Made by a program: the position numbers and the translations under genes. From assembly GCF_030269645.1 (NCBI RefSeq), contig NZ_BSTR01000033.1, positions 25,956 through 89,955 on the forward strand: 64,000 nucleotides of DNA. The letters run 5' to 3'. The notes under the pieces were generated by a model. It saw nothing but the letters and a program-made list of their open reading frames with translations. It was not told the origin of the DNA and searched no databases. The DNA comes from Actinokineospora sp. NBRC 105648. GTDB lineage: Bacteria > Actinomycetota > Actinomycetes > Mycobacteriales > Pseudonocardiaceae. Below are positions 52,497-61,557 of the stretch, one piece after another. Positions within the stretch are counted from its first letter, which is position 1. The number at the start of each line of letters is the position of its first letter.

Positions 52497-54386
52497 CTAG
52501 TCAGCCTTCCTGGGTTTGAGGACGTTCTTGGCCCGCCTGCCCAGCCACAGCACCGGCCAGGCCGCGGCGAGTCCGATGCCCACCGGGATCCCCTCCTGCC
52601 AGCCCGTCGCCGAGAGGTCCGGGCCCGCCTGCGGGTTGTGGTCGCCGACGCCGCGCCAGCGCGACGGCGGCAGCACGATGTAGCGGGCCTTGCCGATCAC
52701 CTTGCCGAGCGGGACGACACCGCGGACCCCGCCGTTGCCCTGGAAGCGCGAGTCGCTGGAGTTGTTGCGGTTGTCCCCCATCACCCACAGTGTGCCCTCG
52801 GGCACGGTAACGGGCGAGAACTTCTGCTGCGAGTTGGGGCCGCCGCCCTCCCAGTAGATGTAGGGCTCGTCGAGGGGCTTGCCGTTGACCATGACCCGGC
52901 CCTGGTCGTCGCAGCACTCGACGGTCTGCCCGCCGACGGCGATCACGCGCTTGACGAAGTCGCGCTCGTCCGGCGGGGCGATGCCGATGAACGAGCCGAC
53001 GTAGCGCAGCCCCTTGGTGAAGACCGAGCTGTCGTCCTCGGACTTCACGTCGTGCTCGGTCCAGGTGTTCGGCCCCTCGAAGACGATCACGTCGCCGGGC
53101 TCGGGGTCGCGGAAGTTGTAGACCATCTTGTCGACGAACACGCGGTCGCCGGTGCAGCCGGGACAGCCGTGCAGGGTCTGCTCCATCGACCCGGACGGGA
53201 TGGAGTAGACCCGGCCGATGAAGTGCTGGATCAGGAAGGTCAGCAGCAGGGCGACCCCGACCAGGACCAGGATCTCCTTCCACAGCGGCTGGCGGCGCGG
53301 TGGCCTGCGGTGCCTGCCGTGCCGGGGCCGGTCCTGGTCGTCCTCGTCCTGCTCCTGGACGACGCGCTCGGGTTCCGGTTCCGGGGTGACCTCGGGCGCG
53401 GGCGCCGGGGCGGCCGGGGGCTCGACCACCGTGGGGCGACTGCGCACCCGGGGGATGAGCGCGGTGAGGTCGGCCTCGGGAACAGCGGGCTCGTCGGCGG
53501 GCGCGCCGACAGTCGGCAGGTCTTGGCGCGACGGCTGGCGCACGGGCGGCAGGTCAGTGCGCGACGCCTGCGGCTTGAGGGGCGCGACGGGCGGCAGGTC
53601 CGTGCGAGACGTGGACGGCCCAGGCGGCCGTACCGCGGGCAGGTCTGTCCGCGACGCGGGTGGCCTTACCGCAGGCAGGTCGTTGCGAGAGGTTGACGGC
53701 CCCGGCGGCCTCACTGCGGGCAGGTCTGTCCGGGACGGCTGACGTACCGGCGGGAGGTTGGTGCGCGACGGCGCGTCTGCCCGCGGCCCGGCGGTGGGCA
53801 GATCGGTGCGTGAGGGCTGGCGCACTGGCCCCTGGGCGACCGGGGGCAGCGTGGGGTCGGTGTCGTCCTCGACCGGGGGGCGGCGCGTTGTGAACTCGCC
53901 CACAGCCGGGCCGTCAACCGGGGTGATCCCGAGTCGGGTGTAGGTGTCCTCGCCCTGCCGGGCGGACGCCGAGGGGAACCAGTCGGACGGCTCCTGCTGA
54001 GTTCGCGCGGGTCGCTGCGGGGGTGCCCAGTCCTCAGGCGGCAGCGACTCCTCCGGCAGCGGGGCGCCGAACCAGAACTCCGGGTCGACCGGGGCCAGCT
54101 TGGGCAGGCTCGGGACCTCGGGGAGCGGCTTGCGCCGGATCGGCTCGGTGTAGGCGACCTGGCCGTTGGTGCCGTTGACACCGCTGACGCCGTTGAGCGG
54201 GGTGCCGTTGACCCGGGACCCGTTGACCGGGTGCCCGTTGGTCCGGTGGCCGTTCACCCGCTTGCTGATCGGCTCCGTGTGCTTGACCTCGGCGGGATCA
54301 CGCGCAGGGTCGACCGCCTCCCGACGGGAGTGCTCCGGATCTGCCACGGCGTCCGGTGGCACACGGTGAGGAGGGCGGTCGACCAC
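52497..54386 (-). CDS. lepB: Type I signal peptidase with about 365-residue repetitive N-terminal extension (first of tandem set)
   Basis: The protein has 629 residues, twice the usual length. The C-terminal 260 residues are a complete enzyme: anchor ILVLVGVALLLTFLIQHFIG, Ser in [16 protein letters not shown], Lys in [17 protein letters not shown], box E, and a C-terminal anchor. The N-terminal part is cytoplasmic and disordered. It has an Asn-Gly-rich section (about residues 43-75, VNGHRTNGHPVNG), then eight or so SRTDLPxVR-like repeats (about residues 190-300), then Pro/Glu and a basic cluster. The start GTG at 54386 lies 36 bp after the rplS stop; internal starts would lose only disordered sequence. 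Confidence 0.9.
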   Translation of the reverse strand: MVDRPPHRVPPDAVADPEHSRREAVDPARDPAEVKHTEPISKRVNGHRTNGHPVNGSRVNGTPLNGVSGVNGTNGQVAYTEPIRRKPLPEVPSLPKLAPVDPEFWFGAPLPEESLPPEDWAPPQRPARTQQEPSDWFPSASARQGEDTYTRLGITPVDGPAVGEFTTRRPPVEDDTDPTLPPVAQGPVRQPSRTDLPTAGPRADAPSRTNLPPVRQPSRTDLPAVRPPGPSTSRNDLPAVRPPASRTDLPAVRPPGPSTSRTDLPPVAPLKPQASRTDLPPVRQPSRQDLPTVGAPADEPAVPEADLTALIPRVRSRPTVVEPPAAPAPAPEVTPEPEPERVVQEQDEDDQDRPRHGRHRRPPRRQPLWKEILVLVGVALLLTFLIQHFIGRVYSIPSGSMEQTLHGCPGCTGDRVFVDKMVYNFRDPEPGDVIVFEGPNTWTEHDVKSEDDSSVFTKGLRYVGSFIGIAPPDERDFVKRVIAVGGQTVECCDDQGRVMVNGKPLDEPYIYWEGGGPNSQQKFSPVTVPEGTLWVMGDNRNNSSDSRFQGNGGVRGVVPLGKVIGKARYIVLPPSRWRGVGDHNPQAGPDLSATGWQEGIPVGIGLAAAWPVLWLGRRAKNVLKPRKAD

Positions 54387-54422
54387 GCAGTCGAGGGTAC
54401 GTGAGCCGGTGTGCTGACCGCG

Positions 54423-54782
54423 TCAGGAAGCGGTCTGCGGCTCGCGCTTCTCCTTGATCTTCGCGGCCTTGCCGCGGAGCTCGCGGAGGTAGTACAGCTT
54501 GGCCCGGCGGACGTCACCGCGGCGCGCGACCTCGATCTCGGCGATGTTCGGGGTGTGCACCGGGAAGGTGCGCTCCACGCCGACGCCGAAGGAGACCTTG
54601 CGGACGGTGAAGGTCTCGCGGATGCCACCACCCTGGCGGCGGATCACGACGCCCTGGAACACCTGGACGCGCGAGCGCGAGCCCTCGATGACGCGGACGT
54701 GGACCTTCAGCGTGTCACCCGGGCGAAAGGCCGGGATGTCGGAACGCAGCGACTTGGCGTCCAGGGCATCCAGGGTGTTCAT
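54423..54782 (-). CDS. rplS: 50S ribosomal protein L19
   Basis: The protein has 119 residues. [40 protein letters not shown] and [20 protein letters not shown] are invariant L19 phrases. It sits at the 30S-50S interface. Upstream is trmD (126-bp gap), downstream the long lepB, matching the usual rpsP-rimM-trmD-rplS-lepB order. Confidence 0.97.
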   Translation of the reverse strand: MNTLDALDAKSLRSDIPAFRPGDTLKVHVRVIEGSRSRVQVFQGVVIRRQGGGIRETFTVRKVSFGVGVERTFPVHTPNIAEIEVARRGDVRRAKLYYLRELRGKAAKIKEKREPQTAS

Positions 54783-54908
54783 CGGTAGTCCGTCCTCGTC
54801 TTCGAAAGAGTGGTCTCACGTCCCGGCCGCGGACGGCGTTTCACCGAGCACTCAGCCTGGGGTGGTCATGTGGTCGAGCGCACTGGGCGCTTCAACCCGG
54901 AAAGTATG

Positions 54909-55682
54909 TCAGACCGACCCTGGGGATCTGAAATCGCCCCCTGCGGACAACCTGTCCAGGGTCGCGCGGTCGTGCTTGTCCAGCTGCTCGCGCGGGAGCT
55001 GGGCGAGCAGGTCGGGCCTGCGCTCGAAGGTGCGTTCCAGCGACCGGTCGCGGCGCCAGCGGGCGATCGCGGCGTGGTTGCCCGAGCGCAGCACGTCGGG
55101 CACCGGGCGCTCGCGCCAGACCTCCGGGCGGGTGTAGCTCGGCCCCTCGAGGAGGCCGTCGGAGAAGGAGTCCTGCTGTGCGGAGACCGGGTTGCCGAGC
55201 ACCCCGGGCAGCAAGCGGGCGACGGCCTCGACCATCACCATCACCGCTACTTCGCCGCCGACCAGCACGTAGTCGCCGATGGAGACCTCGTCGACCGGCA
55301 TCCGGGTCGCGGCGTCGTCGACGACCCGCTGGTCGATGCCCTCGTAACGGCCGCAGGCGAACACCAGGTGCTCCTCGGCGGCGTACTCGTGCGCCACGGC
55401 CTGGGTGAACGGCCTGCCCGCGGGGGTAGGGACCACGAGGCGGGAGGGGCGCCCACCGGCGCACACCGCGTCCAGCGCCTCGCCCCAGACCTGCGGCTTC
55501 ATCACCATGCCGGGACCGCCGCCGTACGGGCTGTCGTCCACGGCCTTGTGCACGTCGTGGGTCCACCCGCGCAGGTCGTGCACCCCGAGGCTGAGCAGGC
55601 CGCGCTCGATCGCGCGGCCCAGCAGCGCCGCGCGCAGCGGCTCCAGGTACTCGGGGAAGATCGTGACGACGTCGATGCGCAC
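54909..55682 (-). CDS. trmD: tRNA (guanine37-N1)-methyltransferase
   Basis: The protein has 257 residues in the SPOUT (knotted) fold. The SAM knot is [20 protein letters not shown] and [40 protein letters not shown] is the tRNA-binding loop. It methylates G37 next to the anticodon to prevent +1 frameshifting. The GTG at 55682 overlaps the rimM stop by one base (TAGTG). Confidence 0.96.
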   Translation of the reverse strand: MRIDVVTIFPEYLEPLRAALLGRAIERGLLSLGVHDLRGWTHDVHKAVDDSPYGGGPGMVMKPQVWGEALDAVCAGGRPSRLVVPTPAGRPFTQAVAHEYAAEEHLVFACGRYEGIDQRVVDDAATRMPVDEVSIGDYVLVGGEVAVMVMVEAVARLLPGVLGNPVSAQQDSFSDGLLEGPSYTRPEVWRERPVPDVLRSGNHAAIARWRRDRSLERTFERRPDLLAQLPREQLDKHDRATLDRLSAGGDFRSPGSV

Positions 55683-56206
55683 TACTCGATCAGGCCTTCC
55701 GGCGGGTCGAGCACGACCCGGCCGCCGGGCACGTCCACCACCGGCACCAGGGCCTGGACGAACGGGACGAGCAGCTCGCCGCCATCGGCGCGGTCGATGA
55801 CGAGCATCTCCCCCGCCGCGCCGTGCGAGACCTCGCGCACCGTGCCGACCCGGGTCCCGTCACCGAGCTCGGCGGCCAGGCCCTCGAGCTCGTGGTCGTA
55901 GAACTCGTCCGGGTCGTCGATCGGCGGCAGGTCCGCGGTGTCGCCGAGCAGCAGCGCGCCGCGCAACCCCTCGGCGGCGGTGCGGTCGGGCACCTCGCCG
56001 AACCGCAGGAGCAGCCGCCCGGAGTGTTCCCGGGCGGCTGCCACCGTCAGCGTGCGTTCCGTCTTGTCGCGGAGCCGGGCCAGCACGGTCGCGCCGAGGG
56101 CGAAGCGCCGCTCGGGCGAGTCCGTGCGCACGTCGACGGCGAGTTCGCCGGTGATGCCGTGCGCCTTGGCGATCCGGCCGACGACCACGAGGTTCGCGGC
56201 TTCCAT
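55682..56206 (-). CDS. rimM: Ribosome maturation factor RimM
   Basis: The protein has 174 residues. The N-terminal RimM domain ([20 protein letters not shown]) and the PRC-barrel domain ([40 protein letters not shown]) are both present. It assists 16S 3' domain assembly by binding S19. It lies 19 bp after the KH-domain gene. Confidence 0.94.
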   Translation of the reverse strand: MEAANLVVVGRIAKAHGITGELAVDVRTDSPERRFALGATVLARLRDKTERTLTVAAAREHSGRLLLRFGEVPDRTAAEGLRGALLLGDTADLPPIDDPDEFYDHELEGLAAELGDGTRVGTVREVSHGAAGEMLVIDRADGGELLVPFVQALVPVVDVPGGRVVLDPPEGLIE

Positions 56207-56225
56207 GGGCTTCGCGTTCCGCCGA

Positions 56226-56465
56226 TCAGTGATCGGTGTCCACCACGTCCACCCGGATCCCGCGACCGCCGACCCCGGCCATCACGGTCCGCAGGGCGGT
56301 CGCGGTGCGGCCACCCCGGCCGATCACCTTGCCGAGGTCCTCGGGGTTGACGTGCACCTCGAGCGTGCGGCCACGACGCGTCGTGACCAGCTCGACCTGC
56401 ACGTCGTCCGGGTTGTCGACGATGCCGCGCACCAGGTGCTCGAGGGCGTCCGCGAGGGCACTCAC
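56226..56465 (-). CDS. khpA: KH-domain RNA-binding protein KhpA
   Basis: The protein has 79 residues. The single type-II KH domain has the GxxG loop in [20 protein letters not shown]. It is always placed between rpsP and rimM in actinobacteria and firmicutes. KhpA binds many RNAs, usually as a dimer with KhpB. The GTG at 56465 overlaps the rpsP stop (GTGA). Confidence 0.93.
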   Translation of the reverse strand: MSALADALEHLVRGIVDNPDDVQVELVTTRRGRTLEVHVNPEDLGKVIGRGGRTATALRTVMAGVGGRGIRVDVVDTDH

Positions 56466-56908
56466 TCGGCCGCGGCCTCGGTCTCGGCGGCCTCGGCGGG
56501 CTTGTCCTCGGCCTTGCGCGGCGCGGACTTCTTCTTCGGGGTGGTCGCCTCGGTGCCGGGCTCCTCGCCCGCCGCCCGCAGCGCCGCCTCGAACAGCTCC
56601 TGCTTGCTCGGCTTGGGCTCCTTGACCCGCAGGGTGCCCTCGGTGCCCGGCAGGCCCTTGAACTTCTGCCAGTCGCCGGTGACCGTGAACAGGTGCTTGA
56701 CCGAGTCGGTCGGCAGCGCGCCGACACCCAACCAGTACTGGGCCCGCTCGGAGTCGACCTCGATGAGGCTCGGCTCCTCCTTCGGGCTGTAACGGCCGAT
56801 CGTCTCGATCGCCTTGCCGTCCCGACGGGTGCGGGCGTCGGCGACGATGATGCGGTAGTACGGCGCGCGGATCTTTCCGAGGCGCTGCAGCTTGATCTTG
56901 ACAGCCAC
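56462..56908 (-). CDS. rpsP: 30S ribosomal protein S16
   Basis: The protein has 148 residues. The S16 core ([51 protein letters not shown]) ends near residue 80. An acidic/Lys-Ala-rich tail follows, as in other actinobacterial S16 proteins. First gene of the rpsP-khpA-rimM-trmD-rplS operon. A candidate promoter lies at 57044-57073. Confidence 0.96.
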   Translation of the reverse strand: MAVKIKLQRLGKIRAPYYRIIVADARTRRDGKAIETIGRYSPKEEPSLIEVDSERAQYWLGVGALPTDSVKHLFTVTGDWQKFKGLPGTEGTLRVKEPKPSKQELFEAALRAAGEEPGTEATTPKKKSAPRKAEDKPAEAAETEAAAE

Positions 56909-57043
56909 GGGTTGCGGTGCTCCTCAAAGCTCTCGGTAGGGCGGTGTAGAGCGGAGCGGACCCGTGTGGGGACAGGTCGTCACGCCCGAAGGTTTCGGCG
57001 TCTTGGCGCGGTGAGAGGGTCCGGCCACGACGGACAGCGGGTA

Positions 57044-57073
57044 ATTGTGCCAGACGCGGCGCCCGGTAGTTAA
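57044..57073 (-). promoter_or_regulatory. Candidate promoter of the rpsP operon
   Basis: On the minus strand TTAACT (57073-57068) is followed after 18 nt by CACAAT (57049-57044), about 135 nt upstream of the rpsP start. The -35 overlaps the pxpA stop. It is a fair match to sigma-70-type actinobacterial promoters; no start site is known. Confidence 0.45.
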
Positions 57074-57846
57074 CCCGCGGGTCGGGAGGCGAACGGCGCG
57101 AGCTCGATCCCGGCCGATTCGAGCGCCGCGCGGACGGCCCGCGCGTGCGCGACCGCGCCCGGGGTGTCGCCGTGCAGGCACAGCGAGCGGGCGGACATCG
57201 CCAGCACAGAGCCGTCGACGGCGACGAGTTCCCCGCGCTCGGCGAGGCGGAGTGCCCGGGCGACGACGGCGTCGGTGTCGGTGAGCAACGCCTCAGGCTC
57301 CCCGCGCGGGACGAGGGTGCCGTCCGGGGTGTAGCCGCGGTCGGCGAAAGCCTCTTGCACGCCCGGCAACCCGGCTGCCTCAGCGGCGGCGAGCAAGCGT
57401 GATCCGGGCAGGCCGAGGACCGGGAGGGCGCCGAACGCGCGTACGCCGTCGACGACCGCCTTGGCCTGCGCGTCGTTGTGCACGGTGGCGTTGTAGAGGG
57501 CGCCGTGCGGCTTGACGTACGCCACGCGGGTGCCCGCGGCCCGGGCGAACGCCTCCAGCGCGCCGACCTGGTAGAGCACCTCGTCGGCGAGGCGGGCCGG
57601 TTCGACGTCGATGAACCGCCGCCCGAACCCAGCGAGATCGCGATAAGACACCTGGGCGCCTACTGCGACACCTCTTGCTGCCGCGGCCGTGCAGACCGAG
57701 CGCATGGTGACCGCGTCCCCCGCGTGAAACCCGCAGGCGACATTGGCGGAGGTGACCACGTCCAGCAAGGCGTCGTCGTCGCCGAGGCGCCAGATGCCGA
57801 AGCCCTCGCCGAGGTCGCTGTTGAGGTCCAGGGTCGCCGCGCTCAC
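57070..57846 (-). CDS. pxpA: 5-oxoprolinase subunit A (LamB/YcsF)
   Basis: The protein has 258 residues. DLNSDLGEGFGIW at the start, ANVACGFHAGDAVTMRSVCT, and VKPHGALYNATVHNDAQAKA are diagnostic. PxpA works with PxpB and PxpC to hydrolyse 5-oxoproline with ATP; pxpB and pxpC are not in this window, so they must lie elsewhere or be absent. The GTG at 57846 overlaps the stop of the CPBP protease gene (GTGA). Confidence 0.92.
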   Translation of the reverse strand: MSAATLDLNSDLGEGFGIWRLGDDDALLDVVTSANVACGFHAGDAVTMRSVCTAAAARGVAVGAQVSYRDLAGFGRRFIDVEPARLADEVLYQVGALEAFARAAGTRVAYVKPHGALYNATVHNDAQAKAVVDGVRAFGALPVLGLPGSRLLAAAEAAGLPGVQEAFADRGYTPDGTLVPRGEPEALLTDTDAVVARALRLAERGELVAVDGSVLAMSARSLCLHGDTPGAVAHARAVRAALESAGIELAPFASRPAG

Positions 57847-58667
57847 GGCTGCATGACGCCGAGGCTGATCAACAGCACCGCCAGCGCGGGGAGGAAGTTG
57901 TTGACCTGGTGGGCCACCACGCTCGCGCCGAGCCTGCCGGTGTAGAGCCGGGCCAGGCCGATCGGGATGCCGATCACGAGCAGCAGCGAGGTGCGCAGCG
58001 GTTCCAGGTGGCTGACCGCGAAGATCACCGTGGTCAGGCCGAAAACCGCCCACCGGCCCCACTTCAGCCGCTCTAGCGCGCCCCAGAGCAGGCCGCGGTA
58101 CATGATCTCCTCGAACAGCGGCCCGACCAGCCACACGTAGACGAAGATGGTGACCGCGGCGGCGGTGGGCATGGCCTGGTTGTCGACCAGCTGACCGAGG
58201 GCCGAGGTGGCGTTGCTCTCGCCGACGATCCGGGTCCAGATGCCCGCGGCGACCGTGGTGCAGACCAGGCCGATGAGCCCGAACTTCAGGCCCACCCGCA
58301 GGTCGTCGCGGTTGTAGGACAGCTTCAGGTCGATCTTGGGACCGTTGCCGCGGACCACCGTGACCAGCAGGGTGGCGGCCGTGGCGAGCGCGGTCGGCAC
58401 GATCGTGCCGATCAGGATGACCGCCACCGAGTCGGTCGAGTCCGGACCGGCCAACCCCATGACCGCGCCGATCACCACCGCCGAGAGCACGAAGACGGCG
58501 AAGACGAACAGGAAGGCGCCGAAGCCCCACTTGTGGTCGCGAGCCGCCGGTGCCGGCGGGCTCATCGGCGCCACCGGGACCTCGGGCACGCTCGGCGGTG
58601 GCGCGCTGGTCTGCGGCGCGCTCGTCTGTGGTGCGGCGGCGGGCTGCTCGCCGGGTGGCGGGGCCAT
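57843..58667 (-). CDS. CPBP intramembrane metalloprotease
   Basis: The protein has 274 residues. A Pro/Ala-rich cytoplasmic N-terminus of about 50 residues precedes eight hydrophobic helices. The Abi/CAAX-protease motifs are GPLFEEIMYRGLLWGAL (EExxxR), VIFAVSHLEPLR (His) and VVAHQVNNFLPA (HxxxN). Such proteases process prenylated-like or membrane peptides; bacterial substrates are mostly unknown. Coupled to pxpA downstream. Confidence 0.88.
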   Translation of the reverse strand: MAPPPGEQPAAAPQTSAPQTSAPPPSVPEVPVAPMSPPAPAARDHKWGFGAFLFVFAVFVLSAVVIGAVMGLAGPDSTDSVAVILIGTIVPTALATAATLLVTVVRGNGPKIDLKLSYNRDDLRVGLKFGLIGLVCTTVAAGIWTRIVGESNATSALGQLVDNQAMPTAAAVTIFVYVWLVGPLFEEIMYRGLLWGALERLKWGRWAVFGLTTVIFAVSHLEPLRTSLLLVIGIPIGLARLYTGRLGASVVAHQVNNFLPALAVLLISLGVMQP

Positions 58668-58749
58668 CGCACGCCTCCCCCCGTGGTCCGGTTTCCGGAT
58701 GTCGGATTCTTGCCGTTCACGTCGAGACTATCCGGACTGACGGACCGGA

Positions 58750-59823
58750 TCAGCCCACGACCCTGCCCCTAAGGATGATCCTCTTCGGTGACCGCAGCAC
58801 CTCGAGGTCCTTGCGCGGATCGGCGTCGAAGGCGAGCAGGTCCGCCGCCGAACCCTCCGCCAGCCCGGACCAGCCGAGCCAGCCCCGGGCCGACCAGGAC
58901 GCCGCCCCGATCGCGTCCTCGGCGGTCATCCCCGCGTGGTGCAGGGCGATCACCTCGTCGACGAGCCTGCCGTGCGCGATGCCGCCACCCGCGTCGGTCC
59001 CCGCGTAGACGGGCACGCCCGCCTCGACCGCCTCGACGACCATGGCCCCCGCGCGGGCGTGCAGCTCGACCATGTGCCGGGCGTACGCGGGGTACTTGGT
59101 CGCCTTCTCGGCGATCCCTGGGAAATTCTCGATGTTGATCAGCGTCGGCACCAGTGCGGTGCCCCGCCTGGCCATCTCGGCGATCACCTCGGTGGTGAGG
59201 CCGGTTCCGTGCTCGAGGCAGTCGATCCCCGCGTTGACCAGCCCCGGCAGGGCGTCCTCGCCGAAGACGTGCGCGGTCACCCGCGCGCCCGCGGCGTGCG
59301 CCACCGCGATCGCCTCGGCGAGCACGTCGTCCGGCCACAGCGGGGCCAGGTCGCCGGTGTCGCGGTCGATCCAGTCGCCGACCAGCTTGACCCAGCCGTC
59401 GCCGTTCTCGACCTGCTCGGCGACCGCGGCGGGCAGCTGCTCCGGGTCGCCGACGTCGCGGCCCAGGTGCGGGAGGTAGCGCTTGGGCCGGGACAGGTGC
59501 CTACCGGCGCGGATGATGCGCGGCAGGTCGAGGCGCTCTTGCAGCGGCCGGGTGTCGACCGGCGAGCCGCAGTCGCGGATGAGCAGCGTGCCCGCGTCGC
59601 GGTCGGTCTCGGCCTGCGCGGCGGCGGTCTCCAGGTCGACCGGGCCGCTCGGCCCGATGCCGATGTGGCAGTGCGCGTCGACCAGGCCGGGCAGCAGGTA
59701 GCCGCCGTCGACGACGGTCTCCGCGCCCGGCACCGGCCGGGTGCGGACCCGGCCGTTGACCACCCACAGGTCGCGTTCGTCGTGCCCGGGCAGGACCACC
59801 CCGCGCACGTGCAGCGCGGTCAC
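58750..59823 (-). CDS. Amidohydrolase family protein
   Basis: The protein has 357 residues. The metal-dependent hydrolase motifs are LVDAHCHIGI (HxH), GWVKLVGDWID (a candidate carboxylated Lys), RVTAHVFGEDAL (His), CLEHGTGLT (His) and YAGTDAGGGIAHGRL (Asp). It resembles imidazolonepropionase/prolidase-like amidohydrolases; the substrate is unknown. The GTG at 59823 overlaps the ffh stop (GTGA), so the gene is coupled to ffh. Confidence 0.88.
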   Translation of the reverse strand: MTALHVRGVVLPGHDERDLWVVNGRVRTRPVPGAETVVDGGYLLPGLVDAHCHIGIGPSGPVDLETAAAQAETDRDAGTLLIRDCGSPVDTRPLQERLDLPRIIRAGRHLSRPKRYLPHLGRDVGDPEQLPAAVAEQVENGDGWVKLVGDWIDRDTGDLAPLWPDDVLAEAIAVAHAAGARVTAHVFGEDALPGLVNAGIDCLEHGTGLTTEVIAEMARRGTALVPTLINIENFPGIAEKATKYPAYARHMVELHARAGAMVVEAVEAGVPVYAGTDAGGGIAHGRLVDEVIALHHAGMTAEDAIGAASWSARGWLGWSGLAEGSAADLLAFDADPRKDLEVLRSPKRIILRGRVVG

Positions 59824-61352
59824 GGCTTCTTGGGGAACTTGAGCTTGGACGGGTCGAAGCCCGGCGGCACCCCGTCCAGGCCCGCCAGTCCGGGCGGGAG
59901 CTGGTCGAGACCGGGCGGCATCCCGGACAGGTCGGGGAAGCCCGCGGGCATCCCGCCGCGCACCCGCGGCTGGGTCGGGCCGCGGCCCTTGCCCTTCTTC
60001 CCCTTCTTGCCCTTCTGCTTGCGCTGGTTGGCCCGGCCGCCCGGCATGCCGAAGCGGCCCGCCATCTGCTGCATCATCTTGCGGGCCTCGTAGAACCGGT
60101 TGACCAGGTCGTTGACCTCGCGGACCTGCACGCCCGAGCCGTTGGCGATGCGCAGCCTGCGCGAGGCGTTGATGATCTTGGGATCGTGCCGCTCGGCCGG
60201 GGTCATGCCGCGGATGATCGCCTGCAGCCGGTCGATGTGCTTCTCGTCGACCTGGGCCAGCGCGTCCTTCATCTGGCCCGCGCCGGGCAGCATGCCCAGC
60301 AGGTTGGCGATCGGGCCCATCTTGCGCACCGCGAGCATCTGCTCGAGGAAGTCCTCCAGGGTGAGCTCGCCGGTGCCGATCTTGGCCGCGGCCTTCTCCG
60401 CCTGCGCCTGGTCGAAGTGCTGCTCGGCCTGCTCGATCAGGGTGAGCACGTCGCCCATGCCCAGGATCCGCGAGGCCATCCGGTCGGGGTGGAAGGCGTC
60501 GAAGTCGCCCAGGCCCTCGCCGTTGGAGGCGAACATGATCGGCGCGCCGGTGACCTCGCGCACCGAGAGCGCCGCGCCACCGCGGGCGTCGCCGTCGAGC
60601 TTGGTCAGCACCACGCCGGTGAAGCCGACGCCGTCGCGGAAGGCCTCGGCGGTGGAGACCGCGTCCTGGCCGATCATGGCGTCGACGACGAAGAAGACCT
60701 CGTCGGCCCCGACGGCGGCCTTGATGTCGGCGGCCTGGCGCATCAGCTCCTCGTCGACGCCGAGGCGGCCCGCGGTGTCGACGATGACGATGTCGTGCTG
60801 GCTGCGGCGGGCCTCGTCGATGCTGCGCCGGGCCACGTCCACCGGGTCGCCGACGCCGTTGCCCGGCTCCGGCGCGTAGACCGTGACCCCGGCGCGCTCG
60901 CCGACGACCTGCAGCTGGGTGACCGCGTTGGGCCGCTGCAGGTCGCAGGCGACCAGCATCGGCGCGTGGCCCTGGCCCTTGAGCCACTTGGCGAGCTTGC
61001 CCGCCAGGGTGGTCTTACCGGCGCCCTGCAGACCGGCGAGCATGATCACCGACGGCGGGGTCTTGGCGAGGTTGAGCCTGCGCGTCTCGCCGCCGAGGAT
61101 GGCGACGAGCTCCTCGTTGACGATCTTGACGACCTGTTGGGCCGGGTTGAGCGCGCCGGAGACCTCCGCGCCCTTGGCCCGTTCCTTGACGCTGCCGATG
61201 AACGTGCGCACGACGGGCAGCGCGACGTCGGCCTCCAGCAGCGCGATGCGGATCTCGCGCGCGGTGTTGTCGATGTCGGTCTCGCTCAGCCGACCCTTGC
61301 CCCGCAGGTTCTGCAGGACCGAGGTGAGCCGATCGGAAAGGGTGTCGAACAC
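59820..61352 (-). CDS. ffh: Signal recognition particle protein Ffh
   Basis: The protein has 510 residues. N domain (residues 1-90); G domain with MLAGLQGAGKTTLAGKLAKW, VDTAGRLG and VLTKLDGDARGGAAL; and a Met-rich M domain (ARKMMQQMAGRFGMPGGR) that binds 4.5S RNA and signal peptides. The tail is unusual: a Lys-Gly run, then repeats of the type MPPGLDQLPPGLAGLDGVPP. The GTG at 61352 gives the normal VFDTLSDRL start; upstream residues are non-conserved. Confidence 0.96.
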   Translation of the reverse strand: MFDTLSDRLTSVLQNLRGKGRLSETDIDNTAREIRIALLEADVALPVVRTFIGSVKERAKGAEVSGALNPAQQVVKIVNEELVAILGGETRRLNLAKTPPSVIMLAGLQGAGKTTLAGKLAKWLKGQGHAPMLVACDLQRPNAVTQLQVVGERAGVTVYAPEPGNGVGDPVDVARRSIDEARRSQHDIVIVDTAGRLGVDEELMRQAADIKAAVGADEVFFVVDAMIGQDAVSTAEAFRDGVGFTGVVLTKLDGDARGGAALSVREVTGAPIMFASNGEGLGDFDAFHPDRMASRILGMGDVLTLIEQAEQHFDQAQAEKAAAKIGTGELTLEDFLEQMLAVRKMGPIANLLGMLPGAGQMKDALAQVDEKHIDRLQAIIRGMTPAERHDPKIINASRRLRIANGSGVQVREVNDLVNRFYEARKMMQQMAGRFGMPGGRANQRKQKGKKGKKGKGRGPTQPRVRGGMPAGFPDLSGMPPGLDQLPPGLAGLDGVPPGFDPSKLKFPKKP

Positions 61353-61557
61353 GGGTGCGGCACTCCAGCCTGGCGGGGTTGGGTCGGTCGGCCGCACGCC
61401 GTGCGGCTAGGAGGTCGAGGGTAGTCGCCCGGCGCGTTGGGCCGCTCGGATGTCCTTTTCCTGGCCTCCGGGTGGGGTGTGGACAACTCCGCCCGCGGCC
61501 CGGCGACCCGGTGCTAGCTTCGCCGCACTCGATCACCGATCCAGGGGGGTTTCAACC

